A stretch of DNA of 64,000 nt from Graphiopsis chlorocephala. Its lineage: Eukaryota > Ascomycota > Dothideomycetes > Cladosporiales > Cladosporiaceae. Shown piece by piece: positions 31,689 through 43,385 of the stretch. The notes under the pieces were generated by a model. The model was given only the letters and a program-made list of their open reading frames with translations. It ran no database searches and was not told the origin of the DNA. Location: positions 1,240,001 to 1,304,000 of the forward strand of contig JAIZZJ010000010.1 in the NCBI GenBank assembly GCA_022828445.1. Direction: 5' to 3'. Made by a program: the position numbers and the translations under genes. Position 1 is the first letter of the stretch, and each line of letters opens with the position of its first letter.

Positions 31689-33134
31689 TTAACGGAAAAA
31701 CTCATCCCTCCTCTCCTCCCTCCGCCGTGAATCATCTCTATCTCTCCTCCGCCGGATCTCCGACCGCGCAGACCCTTCAGTAACATAGTAGTACTCGCGC
31801 CCACCGGTTCGCTCGTCAACTTCGTCGAAGACAGGTTCCCAACGCTGGCTGGTGCCAGGGCTGGCGATGTATTCTTGCGCGGCCGCAGAGGCTCTGGTTT
31901 GCATCGAGTCTTCGTTGGCGGCTTTGGCGCGCTCGCGCTCGATGACCTCGCGCCCGCGTTCGCGGATGGAGTCGCTTGGTCTGCGGCTGACGACTGCTGG
32001 GCTGTCTGGGTAGTGGTACTGGTGGACGGTTGCAGGGCCATAGCTACGGTGGCGGTGGGTTGAGCCTGCTGAGAGCGGTGATGAAGAAGCGAAGCGAGTG
32101 CGTGTCTGTACTGGTCGTGGGTGGCTGGGTGGTGCCGGTGGGCTGGTGTGTCTGCTCCATGAGCTGTGCTCGCTGTCCGTGGTGCTGCGTGGAGGGTGCA
32201 GGGGGTCAGGTAGCCTATGCAGAGGATCGAATGATCGTCGATACCGTGCGCGTTCAGCTTCACGATCGAGTGATCGATTCTCGGCAGCTTCTAGATCTTC
32301 TTGACGGCGGCGTATAGCCTCGTCCAAAGCGCGTTGACGTCGAGCGGTTTCGCGAGCGGTTTCACGCGCGCCGTATTCTTGGTCGTTCCTTGGAGGCGGG
32401 GAGGGGTTGCGGGGGGTGTTGTTATCATGTGCTGAGTCTGTGCGTTTGTGGCGGAGGCTAGGTAGACGGCTCAGACCTGGCGACGCTTTGGTAGGAGGGT
32501 CATGGATAGCATGATGTGCTCCAGTGTGAACCGAGAGGCTCGGACGGCGACGGTCAGCTGGCCCATCACCAAATGACACTTTCCGTGCCCTATCCGCCGA
32601 TCGACGTTCGTTTGCTGTGGCGCGTGGCATGTTGAACAGTGATGGCGGTGCATCGTAAACGGCTGTGCCGCTACTGTGGACTCTAACAGAGGGCTCTGAG
32701 GGAAGAGTTGGTGGGAAGGAGTCCATTCTGGGTGGTGCAGATATAGGCGTGATGGGACGAGAAGCAGGCGATGCTCTTCTGGTATGGAAAGTTTCGAATA
32801 CCCGAGGGTTTGAGGAAGAGCGGTCTTCAGTTGTATTGCGATCGTTCGTGTGTTTGCTGTGGCCAGTTTTGTGTTTCTGACTAGCACGGCGGCCAACGTT
32901 ACGGTAGACGTTAGTGTGTCCGTTGATCTCGGTGACGATCTCGTTCTTTCTCGTCGAGGAAGGGGTGGTCTTCTCTGGCTTGACCTCAACAATCCTGGCA
33001 GCGCCAGAGGTCCGAGTGGCGTTGGAGCAGAGATCTATGCCTGAGTTGATGGCGATATCGCAACGATGAACCCTATCGAAAGCCTTCTGGCTTCCGTCGG
33101 GTTGGTAGTAAGTCTTTTGTTCGACAACGCACAT
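31689..33134 (-). CDS. Hypothetical Arg/Ser-rich disordered protein (MCVVEQ type)
   Basis: No known domain. 481 aa if started at 33134 (MCVVEQKTYYQPDGS); an upstream in-frame ATG at 33257 would add 41 unlike residues. The N-terminus is compact, with several Cys (CVVEQ, RCDIAINSGIDLCSN) that could bind a metal. This start is one I associate with a family of uncharacterised fungal proteins. The rest is low-complexity: Ser/Pro/Arg-rich, an Arg/Glu-rich helical stretch in the middle (ARETARRQRALDEAIRRRQ), and a final EYYYVTEGSARSEIRRRRD basic tail. Likely a nuclear or scaffold-type protein, but that is a guess from composition. A very long upstream region (2.7 kb) separates it from the next gene. 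Confidence 0.75.
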   Translation of the reverse strand: MCVVEQKTYYQPDGSQKAFDRVHRCDIAINSGIDLCSNATRTSGAARIVEVKPEKTTPSSTRKNEIVTEINGHTNVYRNVGRRASQKHKTGHSKHTNDRNTTEDRSSSNPRVFETFHTRRASPASRPITPISAPPRMDSFPPTLPSEPSVRVHSSGTAVYDAPPSLFNMPRATANERRSADRARKVSFGDGPADRRRPSLSVHTGAHHAIHDPPTKASPGLSRLPSLRHKRTDSAHDNNTPRNPSPPPRNDQEYGARETARETARRQRALDEAIRRRQEDLEAAENRSLDREAERARYRRSFDPLHRLPDPLHPPRSTTDSEHSSWSRHTSPPAPPSHPRPVQTRTRFASSSPLSAGSTHRHRSYGPATVHQYHYPDSPAVVSRRPSDSIRERGREVIERERAKAANEDSMQTRASAAAQEYIASPGTSQRWEPVFDEVDERTGGREYYYVTEGSARSEIRRRRDRDDSRRREERRDEFFR

Positions 33135-35828
33135 CGATGGTGATGGGTTGATGTCAAGTATGTGACGATGAGATCGATTGGCGTATGAGATAGGTATGTG
33201 GAGGTGTAGTAGATAGTTAAGAAGTGGTCGAGGGATAGAAGAGCAACGGAGCCTCAATGGGGCCTAATGTAATGCTCAGGGTCCAGGAGCGGCAGGCAGG
33301 CAGCAGAGTGTTGGTTGAACAATGGGTCCGGCGATCGACAGTCAGATGACTCTTATAGATGCAGTACTAGGCGGCCTCAGTAGCTTTGGTAGTGTCGAAG
33401 TAGGCAGGCGGCAAGCTTTTGTAGAGTGGTACAGGGTGAGACAGTCTTGCTTTGAATCTGACAAACAATATGGATAATGGATAGGTGAGAAATGCGGGTA
33501 GGACAGGTGATGTGAGTGGACGAGATACAACCCGCGACTGCAAGCGGCGGGAGGCGCTGCAGCCTTATAGTATACGAGGTAAGGAAATAGTGACGGACGA
33601 CCTTACCACGATGGAGTGAATGGCAGCCACATTTTCGCCAGTGACAGGCGCAGCGTTTGGAGCATGACGTTAGTAAAGGTAGCAAGCGGCTGGTGTGTAG
33701 TGAAGGATCATGCTATATGCACATGCTGCGGTCGCCTCAGGACCGTGCGCGTCTGTGCTGCGAACCTGAGGATCAGCTCGTCTTGTGTTGTGCGGATGAG
33801 CTGTGAGAGCGATGTTTTGCTTTGCAGGCGTGTCGGATGTGTTTTGTGTCGCTCGTTCTGGGCCAGTGACCTTTGTACCTGACCTTTGCGAGAGGGTGTC
33901 TGGAGGCTTCAGGTAGCCGAGACAGTGCATACTCGACACCTCTTCACGGCTGTCAGAAGACCATGTGCTCGCTCACATCTGCAGTCAGTGACGGCAGAGA
34001 ATGGAGAGGCACTACTAGCCCTGTCCGCACGCACGGCACACGTTGAGTTCGAGCAGATCCGCCGTGATCATCCACAGTCTCGTTTTGGTGGTATCATTGA
34101 TGGAGTGACGGGTGTGGGGAGACTGTCGTGTGTGAGGGCGAGGATGATGGGGAGCCATCGACGAGGCGGTGCTGCATTGGTGCCTGCTGCGCCTGGCCTG
34201 AGGCTTAACTTAGTGGCACTTGCCGTCTCTGCGTCCCCTGCTCATCCACACCCACGACCACACGATTCAGGCGTTGCTTGTCTTGATGCGAACATGTTTA
34301 TCTCCGGCCCGTTGCTCTTGAGATCATGGTTCGTGGCACCGTAAACGTATCCTGGCACGTGTACCCGCTCGCAGAACCTGAGGCATATGCTCGCCTTCGT
34401 GCTTCACAGGCTAGTAGGAGGTAACTGTTGTACAAGCTGCCTTATGCTCACAAAGCAGGCTGGAGTGTGGCTCAACTCTCGCTATCCAACTTGCACAACA
34501 CCGGGTCTTACCACCCAATCTCGCTAGCTAAGGTACGCGATCATGATCTACCTCGCCGCCTCTCATCCTAGCCACAGACAGGCACACTCCAAGTCGCATA
34601 CTTCCACACTCCCTTCGATAGACCCAAACCCCTGCACCCATCATCACCGTTTCGGATCTGATCTTCGGCCCCAAACGCGCATCATCCAGCAATAGCAGAG
34701 ACGTAAATAAAATCAGAGAAACGCGCAAGGTCACGCGTCCCTACACAATGACATTATTGCGTGCATGTATCTCGGCAAACAACCCACTCGGCCCAGCCAA
34801 CCAGAAGCCACCATATGCGAGAAAACCAACACGCACGTACCTGACTTGCACAGCTGAAACCATACACCACCTGCCTCACGAGCGAAGCTGATCGAAGCCA
34901 ACGAACGTAGCGAGCGAGCATGGCCACAGAGACACAATCAAGCCACACCCGAAAGCAGCAATGGGTCGCACTCGTCGTCCCGTCTTCAGTCCTGCGTTAA
35001 GCAATCCTGCTACTATCTGCACCGCCTGAGACGTGGCTGGGTTCTGTTACCCGTTTCGGCCCCCGAATCGTGGCGCTCTGGTGCTCCTCGTATTCGATTA
35101 TCAGAGCGTGGCAGGAGCACCACTAATATTGGCGTTGTGAGAGCAGCGGGCGTGTAGTTCCACCGTCTGTCGGTCTTCGGGTACCTTGAGCTAACGTCCT
35201 TGATCCGCAGCGTGCGTCCGGTCTGTCATCCTTCCACCTTCGAAGAGGATTGTCGCACATACCATGAGTTTGGGAATATTGTCCGTGGACGTGCACGTCT
35301 TGAGTGCACGCATTTTGTGACTTCCAGCTGGTATGTTCATGCAGGGCGTGTTGGTTTTGCCTGAGGTACCGTACTAGCATCGAGTGTGCCTGGATCGTTG
35401 GATCTGACGCGTCCGTGTGGCACTCGACAAGGCTGCGAAATATCGCATCAGCTCTCATGCCTATTTCGCGTCTCGGGCCTCGACAGAAGAGCGTCTTTAC
35501 CAATCACCACGAGGCGAACTTGCGGCAGATAGTCAACATCGCCACTTTGCGTTACTCAAAGTGCGTAAAGAATACTTTTTGATTTACGTCCGTGTTCTGA
35601 ACGCCAATAGTATGATCAAGAAGAAGAAAACATCGCTAAAAGTGGGTATCCAAATATCATCCATTTCCCATCGCTCCTGTCGTATCGCCGTTGGTCCCTT
35701 TGCCGACGTATACACGTTTCCTCATCATCATATTCGTCAAAACGATTGATTCACGCGAAAGTGTTCCCTTGAACAATAAAGTTTCCCGTCTCTTCGTGTC
35801 ATATCAGAGAGTCGCAACTCCCAGTCAC
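33135..35828. other. Long gene-poor region upstream of the MCVVEQ-type gene
   Basis: 2.7 kb with no frame carrying a recognisable domain. The longest, 152 codons at 33886-34344 (+), is Arg/Ala-rich without a motif. It could hold an extended leader or a non-coding transcript. No tRNA found by eye. Confidence 0.5.
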
Positions 35829-36728
35829 TCATCGTCCTCCAGACTTTCCCGCCAACTGCAACCCGAACATGCTCTTCGCCAAACCCTTCGCATCGACGCC
35901 CAGTTCAAAGTCCAGCAAAAAGCACAGCGCAACTTCCAGATTAAGCAATTGCGTCGGACTCACGCCTCCTACTTGCGCTACGCGCTGCTGGCTCCATTTG
36001 TTGTCTTCCAGCGCTTTTGCAGCAATCCTGGTCGCAGCGAGGAAGAGTCGGTGGACCGTTCGGTTTGTAACGGGCAAGACCCTTTCCAATATGCTCAGGC
36101 GGTGGATGTAGTGGGCTGCGGTAAGGTAGACGCCGGGACTGTGAGGACAGTAGTGGTGTTGGCGTTTGAGATAGGTAGACAACGGGAAGGTAGGCGCGCT
36201 TTTGGAGAAGAAGCGGCGAGCGATTGCTGCATGTTGGACGTGGTGAGGGTCGGCATCGGCGCCGATGTAGGTGGGCGGCGGAGGGACGTTCTCGTTTGCA
36301 GGCTTGTTATGTGTGGGTGTTGCTGGGCGAGAGATGGGCGGTGTTGGAGGCACGTCGGTGGCTGCTTCTGTGAGGATTTCGAGAGCGACTTGAAGTGTCT
36401 GTAAAGCACCTAGTGCAGAGAGCGTAGTGATGTCCCAGTCCGGGTTATCGATAAGGGCGGGCTCGTCAGAGAGCTTTTCGAAGTGAGGGTCGATGGCCGG
36501 CACAGCAGCATTGGGGTTTGGTGGAGGTGGCGGCGAGGTCAAGCGCCCTCCTTGGTTGTCTTGGTTGGAATCATATTCCATGCTCCAGGTTGGTGGGGAG
36601 TAGGAGGAGGCTCGCGGTGAGTGTTGTGATCGCCGCCCATGGGAGTCGGTAGGCTCAAGACGTGCAGTGCGCAGCGAGCGTGAGGTAGATGTAGTCTTTG
36701 GTTGAACGTGCGGCTCGAACAATGGCAA
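35829..36728 (-). CDS. Pho80/Pcl-type cyclin
   Basis: Cyclin partner of a Pho85-class kinase, controlling phosphate, glycogen or morphogenesis functions. Intronless, 299 aa. The first 95 residues are Pro/Ser-rich and disordered, and a further Pro-rich insert (PPTPPISRPATPT) follows the first helix. The cyclin box covers about residues 160-285: FFSKSAPTFPLSTYLKR, then HYCPHSPGVYLTAAHYIHRL, NRTVHRLFLAATRIAAK, LEDNKWSQQRVAQVGGVS and LLNLEVALCFLLDFEL, the order seen in Pho80/Preg. A second in-frame Met near residue 50 (MEYDSNQ) is an alternative start. Which Pcl subgroup it belongs to needs a tree. Confidence 0.88.
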   Translation of the reverse strand: MPLFEPHVQPKTTSTSRSLRTARLEPTDSHGRRSQHSPRASSYSPPTWSMEYDSNQDNQGGRLTSPPPPPNPNAAVPAIDPHFEKLSDEPALIDNPDWDITTLSALGALQTLQVALEILTEAATDVPPTPPISRPATPTHNKPANENVPPPPTYIGADADPHHVQHAAIARRFFSKSAPTFPLSTYLKRQHHYCPHSPGVYLTAAHYIHRLSILERVLPVTNRTVHRLFLAATRIAAKALEDNKWSQQRVAQVGGVSPTQLLNLEVALCFLLDFELGVDAKGLAKSMFGLQLAGKSGGR

Positions 36729-37777
36729 AGTGGTAGCGAAACAGTGGTTGCGAGATATAAAGGCACGGCGAGCGGTGGATCACGAGTACGCTCCTCTTTA
36801 GCGCGGTGTGTATCTAAGTCAAGTCATGCAGAAACGGCGTTGCCAGCGGCCTGAGATCCAACGGAGCGAGGCTTCCGGCGGCAGAAGCTAGGAAAGCATC
36901 GTCGCGCGGGAGAAGAAGAAGGTGCGTGTTGGAAGACCTGGACCCCTAGTGGTATTACTTGCGTATGTAAGACATCTTATCGGTCCGTCTTCAGCTTCGA
37001 CCACGGCATTGTCGAAGTCATTGACTATTTGCCATCAACTCGCCTCTTCAATTGTTCGCCGACTCGATGACAGCGACTCGTCCCCTCCGGGTGCACCGCG
37101 GTTTACACGCGTTTACCCCGTGGCATAACCGGGCGAGGGCAAAGACACGCCATAAGCCGCCGGTTTGAGCTCGGTGCGTCGAGGGCGCTGCCGTGCGAAA
37201 CATCTGGCCGTGATTCAATCTCGGCATGAGCAAGCTTGTCCTGTGAGGTACGCTTGTAGTGGCTCGCCTACACTCCAGAGGAAGGCACAGTACATATGCG
37301 AGGCTCGAGCATGAGCCTGATCCTGGGGCCAGGCGGGGTTGAGCATAGGCGAGCTCCTCCATGATTCCGGCAAGGTCAGACAGCATTGCCGGGATTGTTT
37401 CAGCCATGGGCCACTGCGATTTTGCGCCATTTTGACCGGCCAACCAACCCACCTCGAAAGAAGCGATGTGTAGACTTGGGAGGATTGTTCGGTGTCAAAG
37501 TCTCTTGGTCAATGACAACACGAAGACGTAAATTCCTAAAGCCGACTCGCAGTTTTCGTTAACGCCGATATGGTTTCACGTTATTAAGGAGGATTCAATA
37601 CCAAGAACAATATGCGCGTCAGCCTTGACCATGTAATGTGTAAGCAATAATGGATGACAAGAAAGGTAGCATTCAAACAGCATTTAAATCAATCGTTTTC
37701 GAGTCTGTTTGTCAATACTTGAAACTCCCAGTTCATCGTTGACAAACAAGCAAAAAAAGCACCACCTCAACCTTACA
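36729..37777. other. Divergent promoter region, cyclin / SDR
   Basis: 1.05 kb between divergent genes. No supported gene; the 134-codon frame at 37048-37452 (-) has no motif. Confidence 0.5.
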
Positions 37778-38801
37778 ATGCCGCCACCACAAGGAACTCC
37801 AAACCCTATCGAAGGCCCTGGTGAGTGCTCATCGTCAAGTGTGGATGCATCGCCATGTAACTAACCACATACAGGCGACTTTACCGTAACCAAGACCGTC
37901 CACAACGACACCTACCCAACTATCGACCCTACCAAACACGATCTCTCCGGCAAAGTCGTGTTCATCAGTGGTGCAAGCAGAGGCATCGGCCGCTCCATTG
38001 CGGTCAGTTTCGCCAAAGCAGGTGCATCTACCGTCATACTCGGCGCGCGGTCAGGTCTTGATGCCAGCGAAGAAGCTGTCAAGAAAGCAGCCCAAGACGC
38101 CGGAAGACCACCTCCGCAGGTGCTGAAGATCAAGCTGGATGTCGTAAACCCGGCCTCAGTCGCTCAGGCTGCAGCTGAAGTCGAGACGTCCGCCGGAAGG
38201 CTTGATGTCCTTGTCAACAATGCTGGTCTTATTGACATGACGATGATCAAAGACAGTGATCCCGAGACTTGGTGGAGAGTTTGGGAGGTCAACGTCAAAG
38301 GACCCTACTTGGTTGCGAGAGCTTTTCTGCCACTGATGCTCAAAGCCGAAGACTCGTTGAAACAAGTGGTCACAGTGGCGAGGTATGAAAGCACAAGCTG
38401 AAATTGTACCACAACACAGCTAACATTGTACCAGTGTCGGTGCCCACCTCACAACACCTTCTTTGTCAGCATACCAGCCATCAAAACTGGCAGTTCTCCG
38501 TTTCACGCAGTTCATCGACAGCGAGTACAGCTCGCAGGGCGTCACGGCCATCTCTATCCACCCCGGCAACATTCTTACTGAAATGGCAACTAGCGGTGAG
38601 GTTCCGGAAGAGCTCATGCATGTGTTCACTGAGACCCCAGAGCTCCCTGCAGACACTGTTGTCTGGCTTACTGCGGCGAAGCGAAATTGGCTGGCTGGAC
38701 GATATGTCAATGTCACGTGGGACATGGAGCAACTGGAAGAGAAGAAGGATGCGATCGTGAGGGGCGATAAGCTGAAGGTGAAGCTTGATGTTGACCTTTG
38801 A
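37778..38801 (+). CDS. Short-chain dehydrogenase/reductase
   Basis: NAD(P)-dependent oxidoreductase of the classical SDR type, 305 aa. Exons 37778-37820, 37875-38382, 38435-38801; introns 54 and 52 bp. Cofactor motif SGASRGIGRSIA, NNAG, then catalytic Ser in VASVGAH (restored across intron 2) and YQPSK (Tyr/Lys). IHPGNILTEMA is the usual post-active-site loop. The ATG lies in a context of CAACCTTACAATG; exon 1 encodes only a 14-residue Pro-rich start. It is the first of four neighbouring genes whose families often act on alcohol/ketone or sterol substrates (see the 37.8-44.1 kb block). Substrate not predictable from sequence. Confidence 0.92.
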
Positions 38802-38947
38802 TGTAGACTAGCCAGTGTGTAAGCTGTGTATAAGAGATGTCTGACGATGAGAGACATTATCAGTGTATTTGAACGGTCCGTGTACTGCGTCTAAGAGTCG
38901 CCACGCCATGCGCTAGATTGGAAAAACGATTGGCAAGCAAAGGAACG

Positions 38948-39796
38948 CTAATACACCCAAGGCAAGAACTTATACGGCACTTTCCTCCTTACGTCCTCCC
39001 ACTGCTCGCCATATCGTTTCTCGCAGTACGTATCCAGACTCGGAATCGCACGCGCGCAGAAATCGCCAACCAACCACGCCGCCTGCAACACGCCCCAAGT
39101 CCATCCAGCGCACACAAGAGAGTACCCGGAACGCCAAAAAGTGTAACCAGTGTAGTTGACGTTCCTGACCACTCCAAATAAGCCATCCGAGTAAGGCTTG
39201 CCTTTGTTCTCGGGCTTAGCCTTGAACGCAGCGCGCTGGACTTCGCAGTACCATTCGACGAAGATGCCAATGGCGTACAAAATGATGCCGACAGATAGTG
39301 ATGGCGCGGCGGTCTGGAAGAACGCTGACAGCGATGACTCTGCGCTGGGTTGTTGTGATGTCACGGCCCAGAGCGCGAAGCCGGTGTTCAGCGTGTTGAG
39401 GATGGTGTTGTAGGCTGCAATCCCAATGCTGAATCCCGCCGGCATGGCCAATTCATTGACGAACAATTTCCAGTAGATTTGCTTGAGCGCGCTGCCGGTT
39501 GCGAGACCCATCACGAGCGTGTGGTACGGGCTGAGACCTAGAACGCCTACGGTGGAAGCCACGGGCGATTGGACAACTGGAGTGCCACCGAGGCGCTTGA
39601 TGAGGTCCGACCCAAGGCCGGACTGGAGCAGGTAGTATTGCAATGGTAAATCTAGGGCGCGTAGTCCGACGAAAAGAATGGTGCCGGCGGATGTTGGGCC
39701 TTTCTTGCGCGATTCCCAGAACCAGTCTGCTGGTTTGAAGCCGGACTTGCTCGAAGGTTCCCGAGGCACTTCACCTCTTTCTTTTGGGTCACTCAT
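38948..39796 (-). CDS. DUF1295 / steroid 5-alpha-reductase-like membrane protein
   Basis: Polytopic membrane protein, 282 aa from the ATG at 39796 (MSDPKERGEV); an upstream in-frame ATG at 39850 would add 18 residues. At least five hydrophobic stretches are seen. The C-terminal third, including FGVVRNVNYTGYTFWRSGY and ending in KRYGEQWEDVRRKVPYKFLPWVY-like residues, resembles the DUF1295/steroid 5-alpha reductase C-terminal and isoprenylcysteine methyltransferase fold, which binds NADPH or SAM from the membrane face. Its 3' end is convergent with the SDR gene, 146 bp away. The enzymatic activity of the fungal DUF1295 group is mostly unknown. Confidence 0.83.
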   Translation of the reverse strand: MSDPKERGEVPREPSSKSGFKPADWFWESRKKGPTSAGTILFVGLRALDLPLQYYLLQSGLGSDLIKRLGGTPVVQSPVASTVGVLGLSPYHTLVMGLATGSALKQIYWKLFVNELAMPAGFSIGIAAYNTILNTLNTGFALWAVTSQQPSAESSLSAFFQTAAPSLSVGIILYAIGIFVEWYCEVQRAAFKAKPENKGKPYSDGLFGVVRNVNYTGYTFWRSGYSLVCAGWTWGVLQAAWLVGDFCARAIPSLDTYCEKRYGEQWEDVRRKVPYKFLPWVY

Positions 39797-40318
39797 CGTT
39801 TGAGTTGAATGGTTTTTTGGTAATATATTGATGATTGAGAAACGTGGCAATGTCAGTGTTTATGAGAAAGGGTGTCCTCCAATGTCTAGAACGTCACATT
39901 ACGTAGTGATTCTTGAGTTACACCGACGGACGTTAGTTGCGCCGATAAGGGTTGCTATCGAACACCCATAGCTCATCGCTGTTCTGAATAAATGTGACCA
40001 CCTGCTTTTAATCAACAACCGTCTTGTGACATTCCTGTACCCGCAAGCTCAAAAAGATCCAAAAGTCAAGACGTGTCCCAACGTAAGGAACAGTAACCAA
40101 GCTGCAGATACAGATAGGAGATTCGAGCGCGAATGCTGATAAGATGTTAGAAGCAATTGATCAACGAACCAAATAATTATCGCCAAGCCATGGATAGAAA
40201 CAAGAGAATATACTGCGATTTCCCTGCCCTTGTCAGACGAGCCAAAAAGCAAAAGGATGTGGTGTAACAAGGACTTTAACCTTGAGCTTTGATGTGACTC
40301 CCCGTGAGGGCAGTGAAT
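39797..40318. other. Intergenic upstream of the DUF1295 gene
   Basis: 522 bp up to the tRNA gene; nothing recognised except the promoter side of the DUF1295 gene. Confidence 0.5.
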
Positions 40319-40401
40319 CAACCAACATGGGACTCGAACCCACAGCCTTCCGCTAGTCCCGTGAGTAGGAGGCGGACGCTCTACCATTGAGCCAATCGGC
40401 T
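40319..40401 (-). tRNA. trnR-CCU: tRNA-Arg (anticodon CCU) with an 11-nt intron
   Basis: A complete cloverleaf can be folded. Acceptor AGCCGAT pairs with GTTGGTT through several G-U pairs, with discriminator G. The D stem is GCTC/GAGC with A box TGGCTCAATGG. The anticodon stem is TCCGC/GCGGA. The T stem is GTGGG/CCCAT with loop TTCGAGT (B box GGTTCGAGTCC). The 18 bases between the anticodon stem halves give a seven-base loop CTCCTAA only if an 11-nt intron (CTCACGGGACT) is removed after position 37, the canonical site; the anticodon is then CCU (Arg, AGG codons). The first long T-run downstream is 50-70 bp away, so the pol III terminator is not obvious. No CCA encoded, as expected. Confidence 0.9.
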
Positions 40402-40998
40402 TGAAGCGATTATCATGTGTTCGTCTCGGCGCTGATGAATTATATTGTATGGGCAAAATATGGGATATTGGATCCGTTCAGGATCCTACCAAGGAAGGCA
40501 TGATATGTTGCGAAAAGTATCAGAAGATCAACATGTTTGGGACCTGAGCGTTGGAAGATCGATGGTTGCCAAGACAGTATCGCTGGCATTCTGAGGGTCC
40601 TCCAGCGCAGCTCTCGAAGCTGCAGTCAAATGTTCCAGAACCGAGGAATACATAACGAAGATAATTTGCAGTTTGCTTGGTTGATGTGAGTAGGAATGAA
40701 TTTACTTTGCATATTGTTACAGAAACGGCAAGGGTGTCTTTCCTCCCCTGGTGACATGTTGCTGGATGCCTTACAGAGAGGTGAGGCACAACTTCAAATC
40801 ACAGCTGTCGTCCGCCACACGTTCGCAATGTGGAGCCAAGATGGTGCGATTGGGCTCCGTGATTCCGCCAGATAAGCAGACCAACGCAAGTGATCAATCA
40901 TTGTTGCAGCTCAATTTTCTGGCTGCATCTTCACAGTCAATCATCTCACATTCATCTTTTTCCTCTTAAGCGAAGTATTTTATAGCTAAGCCGCCATC
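40402..40998. other. Intergenic between tRNA-Arg and BVMO
   Basis: 597 bp; promoter of the BVMO and 5' flank of the tRNA. Nothing else recognised. Confidence 0.5.
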
Positions 40999-43005
40999 AT
41001 GGGAGACGCCGTCGATCCGCCTGCCGCTGTCACACACTTCGGCCAAGAGAACGTCGAGGCTTCGGGCGCCACGATAGACCTTGTTGCCGTTGAAGACCTT
41101 CCAGCTGCAGACTCACTGAAGAGTGATGATGATTGGATATACCCATTCCCGACGGACTTCAGGATCCAGGAGAAGCCTATCGACGAAGTTCGCCAATTGA
41201 AGGTAGCATTCGGACCGCACCACTTCGTTGAAAGACACAGCTGACGATCGTAGGTCGCAGTGATAGGTGCTGGCATTGCTGGCATCACTGCCGGCGTACT
41301 GCTCCCGAGAAAGGTTCCCGGCATTCAGCTGACCATTTTCGACAAAAACAGCGATGTCGTAAGTACACAGTCGCAATCATGCCCTCTAGTGCATTCTAAC
41401 AAGTATACAAGGGAGGCACTTGGCTCGAGAACATCTACCCAGGTGTCAGGTGTGATATCCCATCGCACTGTTATCAATCGACTTACGCACCGAAAGTCAA
41501 TTGGTCTGAGGAATATGCTCAAGGCCAGGAGATCAAGGACTATTGGCAGTCCATTGCCAAGAAGTTCGATGTTTACTCGAAATGCCGCTTCCAGACAAAG
41601 GTCAACTCAGCTCAATGGAGCCCTGAGAAGGCCAAATGGACTCTGAACATCTCGGATATCGCAAAGTCAACCACTGACGACCTCGACTTCGATTTCATCA
41701 TTACTGCAAATGGTCACTTTAACGAGTGGAAGCTGCCAGCCTACCCAGGCATCGAGAAATTCAAGGGCCACCTCCGTCACTCATCGAACTGGGACCCCAG
41801 CTTTGATCCGAAGGGCAAACGCATCGCCACTATTGGAAACGGAGCTTCTGGTATCCAGGTCACAACTGCTCTGCAAAAGCAAGCAGCTCATGTAGACCAT
41901 TACGCAAGAAACAAGACATGGATCGCCGGCTCTTTCAACCCCAGTGCTAGGGAACGACAAGAAGCAGCAATGCCGTTCACTGAGGAGCAGATCCGTGATT
42001 TCCAAGACCCAGAGAAGTACCTGGCTTTCCGAAAGCACCTCGAAGGCACATTCTTCCGCCGATTCGAGTCTATTCTGCGCGATTCAGAGACTACTCGCAA
42101 GGGTACCGAGTCTTTCAAAAAGATCATGCGTGAGAGACTAGGCGACGACGCTGAGTTGCTGGAAAAGATGGTACCTGACTTCCCACCGTTCTGCCGTCGT
42201 CTCACACCTGGACCCGGCTACCTCGAGGCTATCACAAAGGACAATCTCACCTTTATCCAAGACCCGATCGATCATTTCACGGAGGACGGTATTGTGACTA
42301 AGGACGGCGTGCATCGCCCCGTGGACGCAGTCATCTGCTCCACTGGAGCAAACGTGGACTTTGCGCCGCCATTCCCTCTCATCGCAGGCGACTACGATCT
42401 GTCTCGAGACTGGAAACCGGATGGCAAGTTCGGCTTCCCTTACTCGTACCTTGGCATTGGCACGCCCAACTTCCCCAACCTTGCCTATATTCTCGGTAAT
42501 CATCTGCACCGTTCTTTTATTTCCCATAACGTGCGCTAACAATATCTCAGGCCCCCACCCACCTGGAACATCAGGCACTGTGCCCCACGGCGCGGAAGTC
42601 CAAACGACATACATCGCGAAGCTGCTCCGCAAGATCTCCTCGCAGGGCATCCGCACAGCGACACCCTCCAAGCGTGCTACAGATGATTTCGTGGCATACT
42701 GCGATGCTTTCTTCCCGCGCACCAACATGAGCCGCAAATGCAGCTCTTGGTACAACGGCGGAAGACCCGGAGCGCGCATCCATGGCGTGTGGCCCGGCAG
42801 TGCATCCCATCTGACACGAGTCTTACGTGAGCCAAAGTGGGAGGACTATGAGTACACTTACGAGACTGGTGAGAACCGTTTCGGCTTCCTCGGCAATGGA
42901 TGGACATCCAAGGAGCAGGATCCAGAGGCTGACCTGACACCTTGGCTACGTCTGGAGGGTCAGAACGACCTCAAGGATTTGCATGAGAGGTGGCAAGACT
43001 TGTAG
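40999..43005 (+). CDS. Baeyer-Villiger-type flavin monooxygenase
   Basis: FAD- and NADPH-dependent enzyme that inserts oxygen next to a ketone; 615 aa. Exons 40999-41202, 41254-41358, 41412-42495, 42551-43005; introns 51, 53 and 55 bp. FAD Rossmann motif VIGAGIAGITAGVLL follows the first splice, then GGTWLENIYPGVRCDIPSHCYQ-type sequence straight after the second. The BVMO fingerprint is FKGHLRHSSNWD (FxGxxxHxxxW followed by D), and the NADPH Rossmann motif is GNGASG. ICSTGA and the C-terminal GPHPPGTSGTVPHGAEVQ are also usual. An N-terminal stretch of about 70 residues precedes the FAD domain, as in fungal steroid/cycloalkanone BVMOs. Substrate unknown. Confidence 0.93.
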
Positions 43006-43385
43006 ATGTTACTGCGCCGCAAGATAGTACCCAATGATACATAAGTAGAATTGCACATATCTACTATGACCACTAGTTATTTATCTCGAAATCCCTTCTC
43101 ATAAAATTACAGGGTTGATGGTGGTCACGGTAAGCAAGCGGCATAATTCGACTGCAGTCATTGTCGTGAATCAGATGCCATAGCCGTTATCTCAGACTAA
43201 TTGTTCGAATGCTGAAAATGAACCAGTTCGGCATATGGACTGCACGGTTCTGGAGACGATTTGGCAGTAAGCGGGAACCACTCCAAGCGAGCCGAGTATG
43301 GCGATCTTCTCTGCGAGCGACGGCCTATCGTAGCGTTGGCTTGGCCAGGTGGATTGCGGCACAAATTGATGAGCCTTGTTCCCCC
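43006..43385. other. Convergent 3' flanks, BVMO and EXPERA genes
   Basis: 380 bp between convergent stop codons; nothing recognised. Confidence 0.5.
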
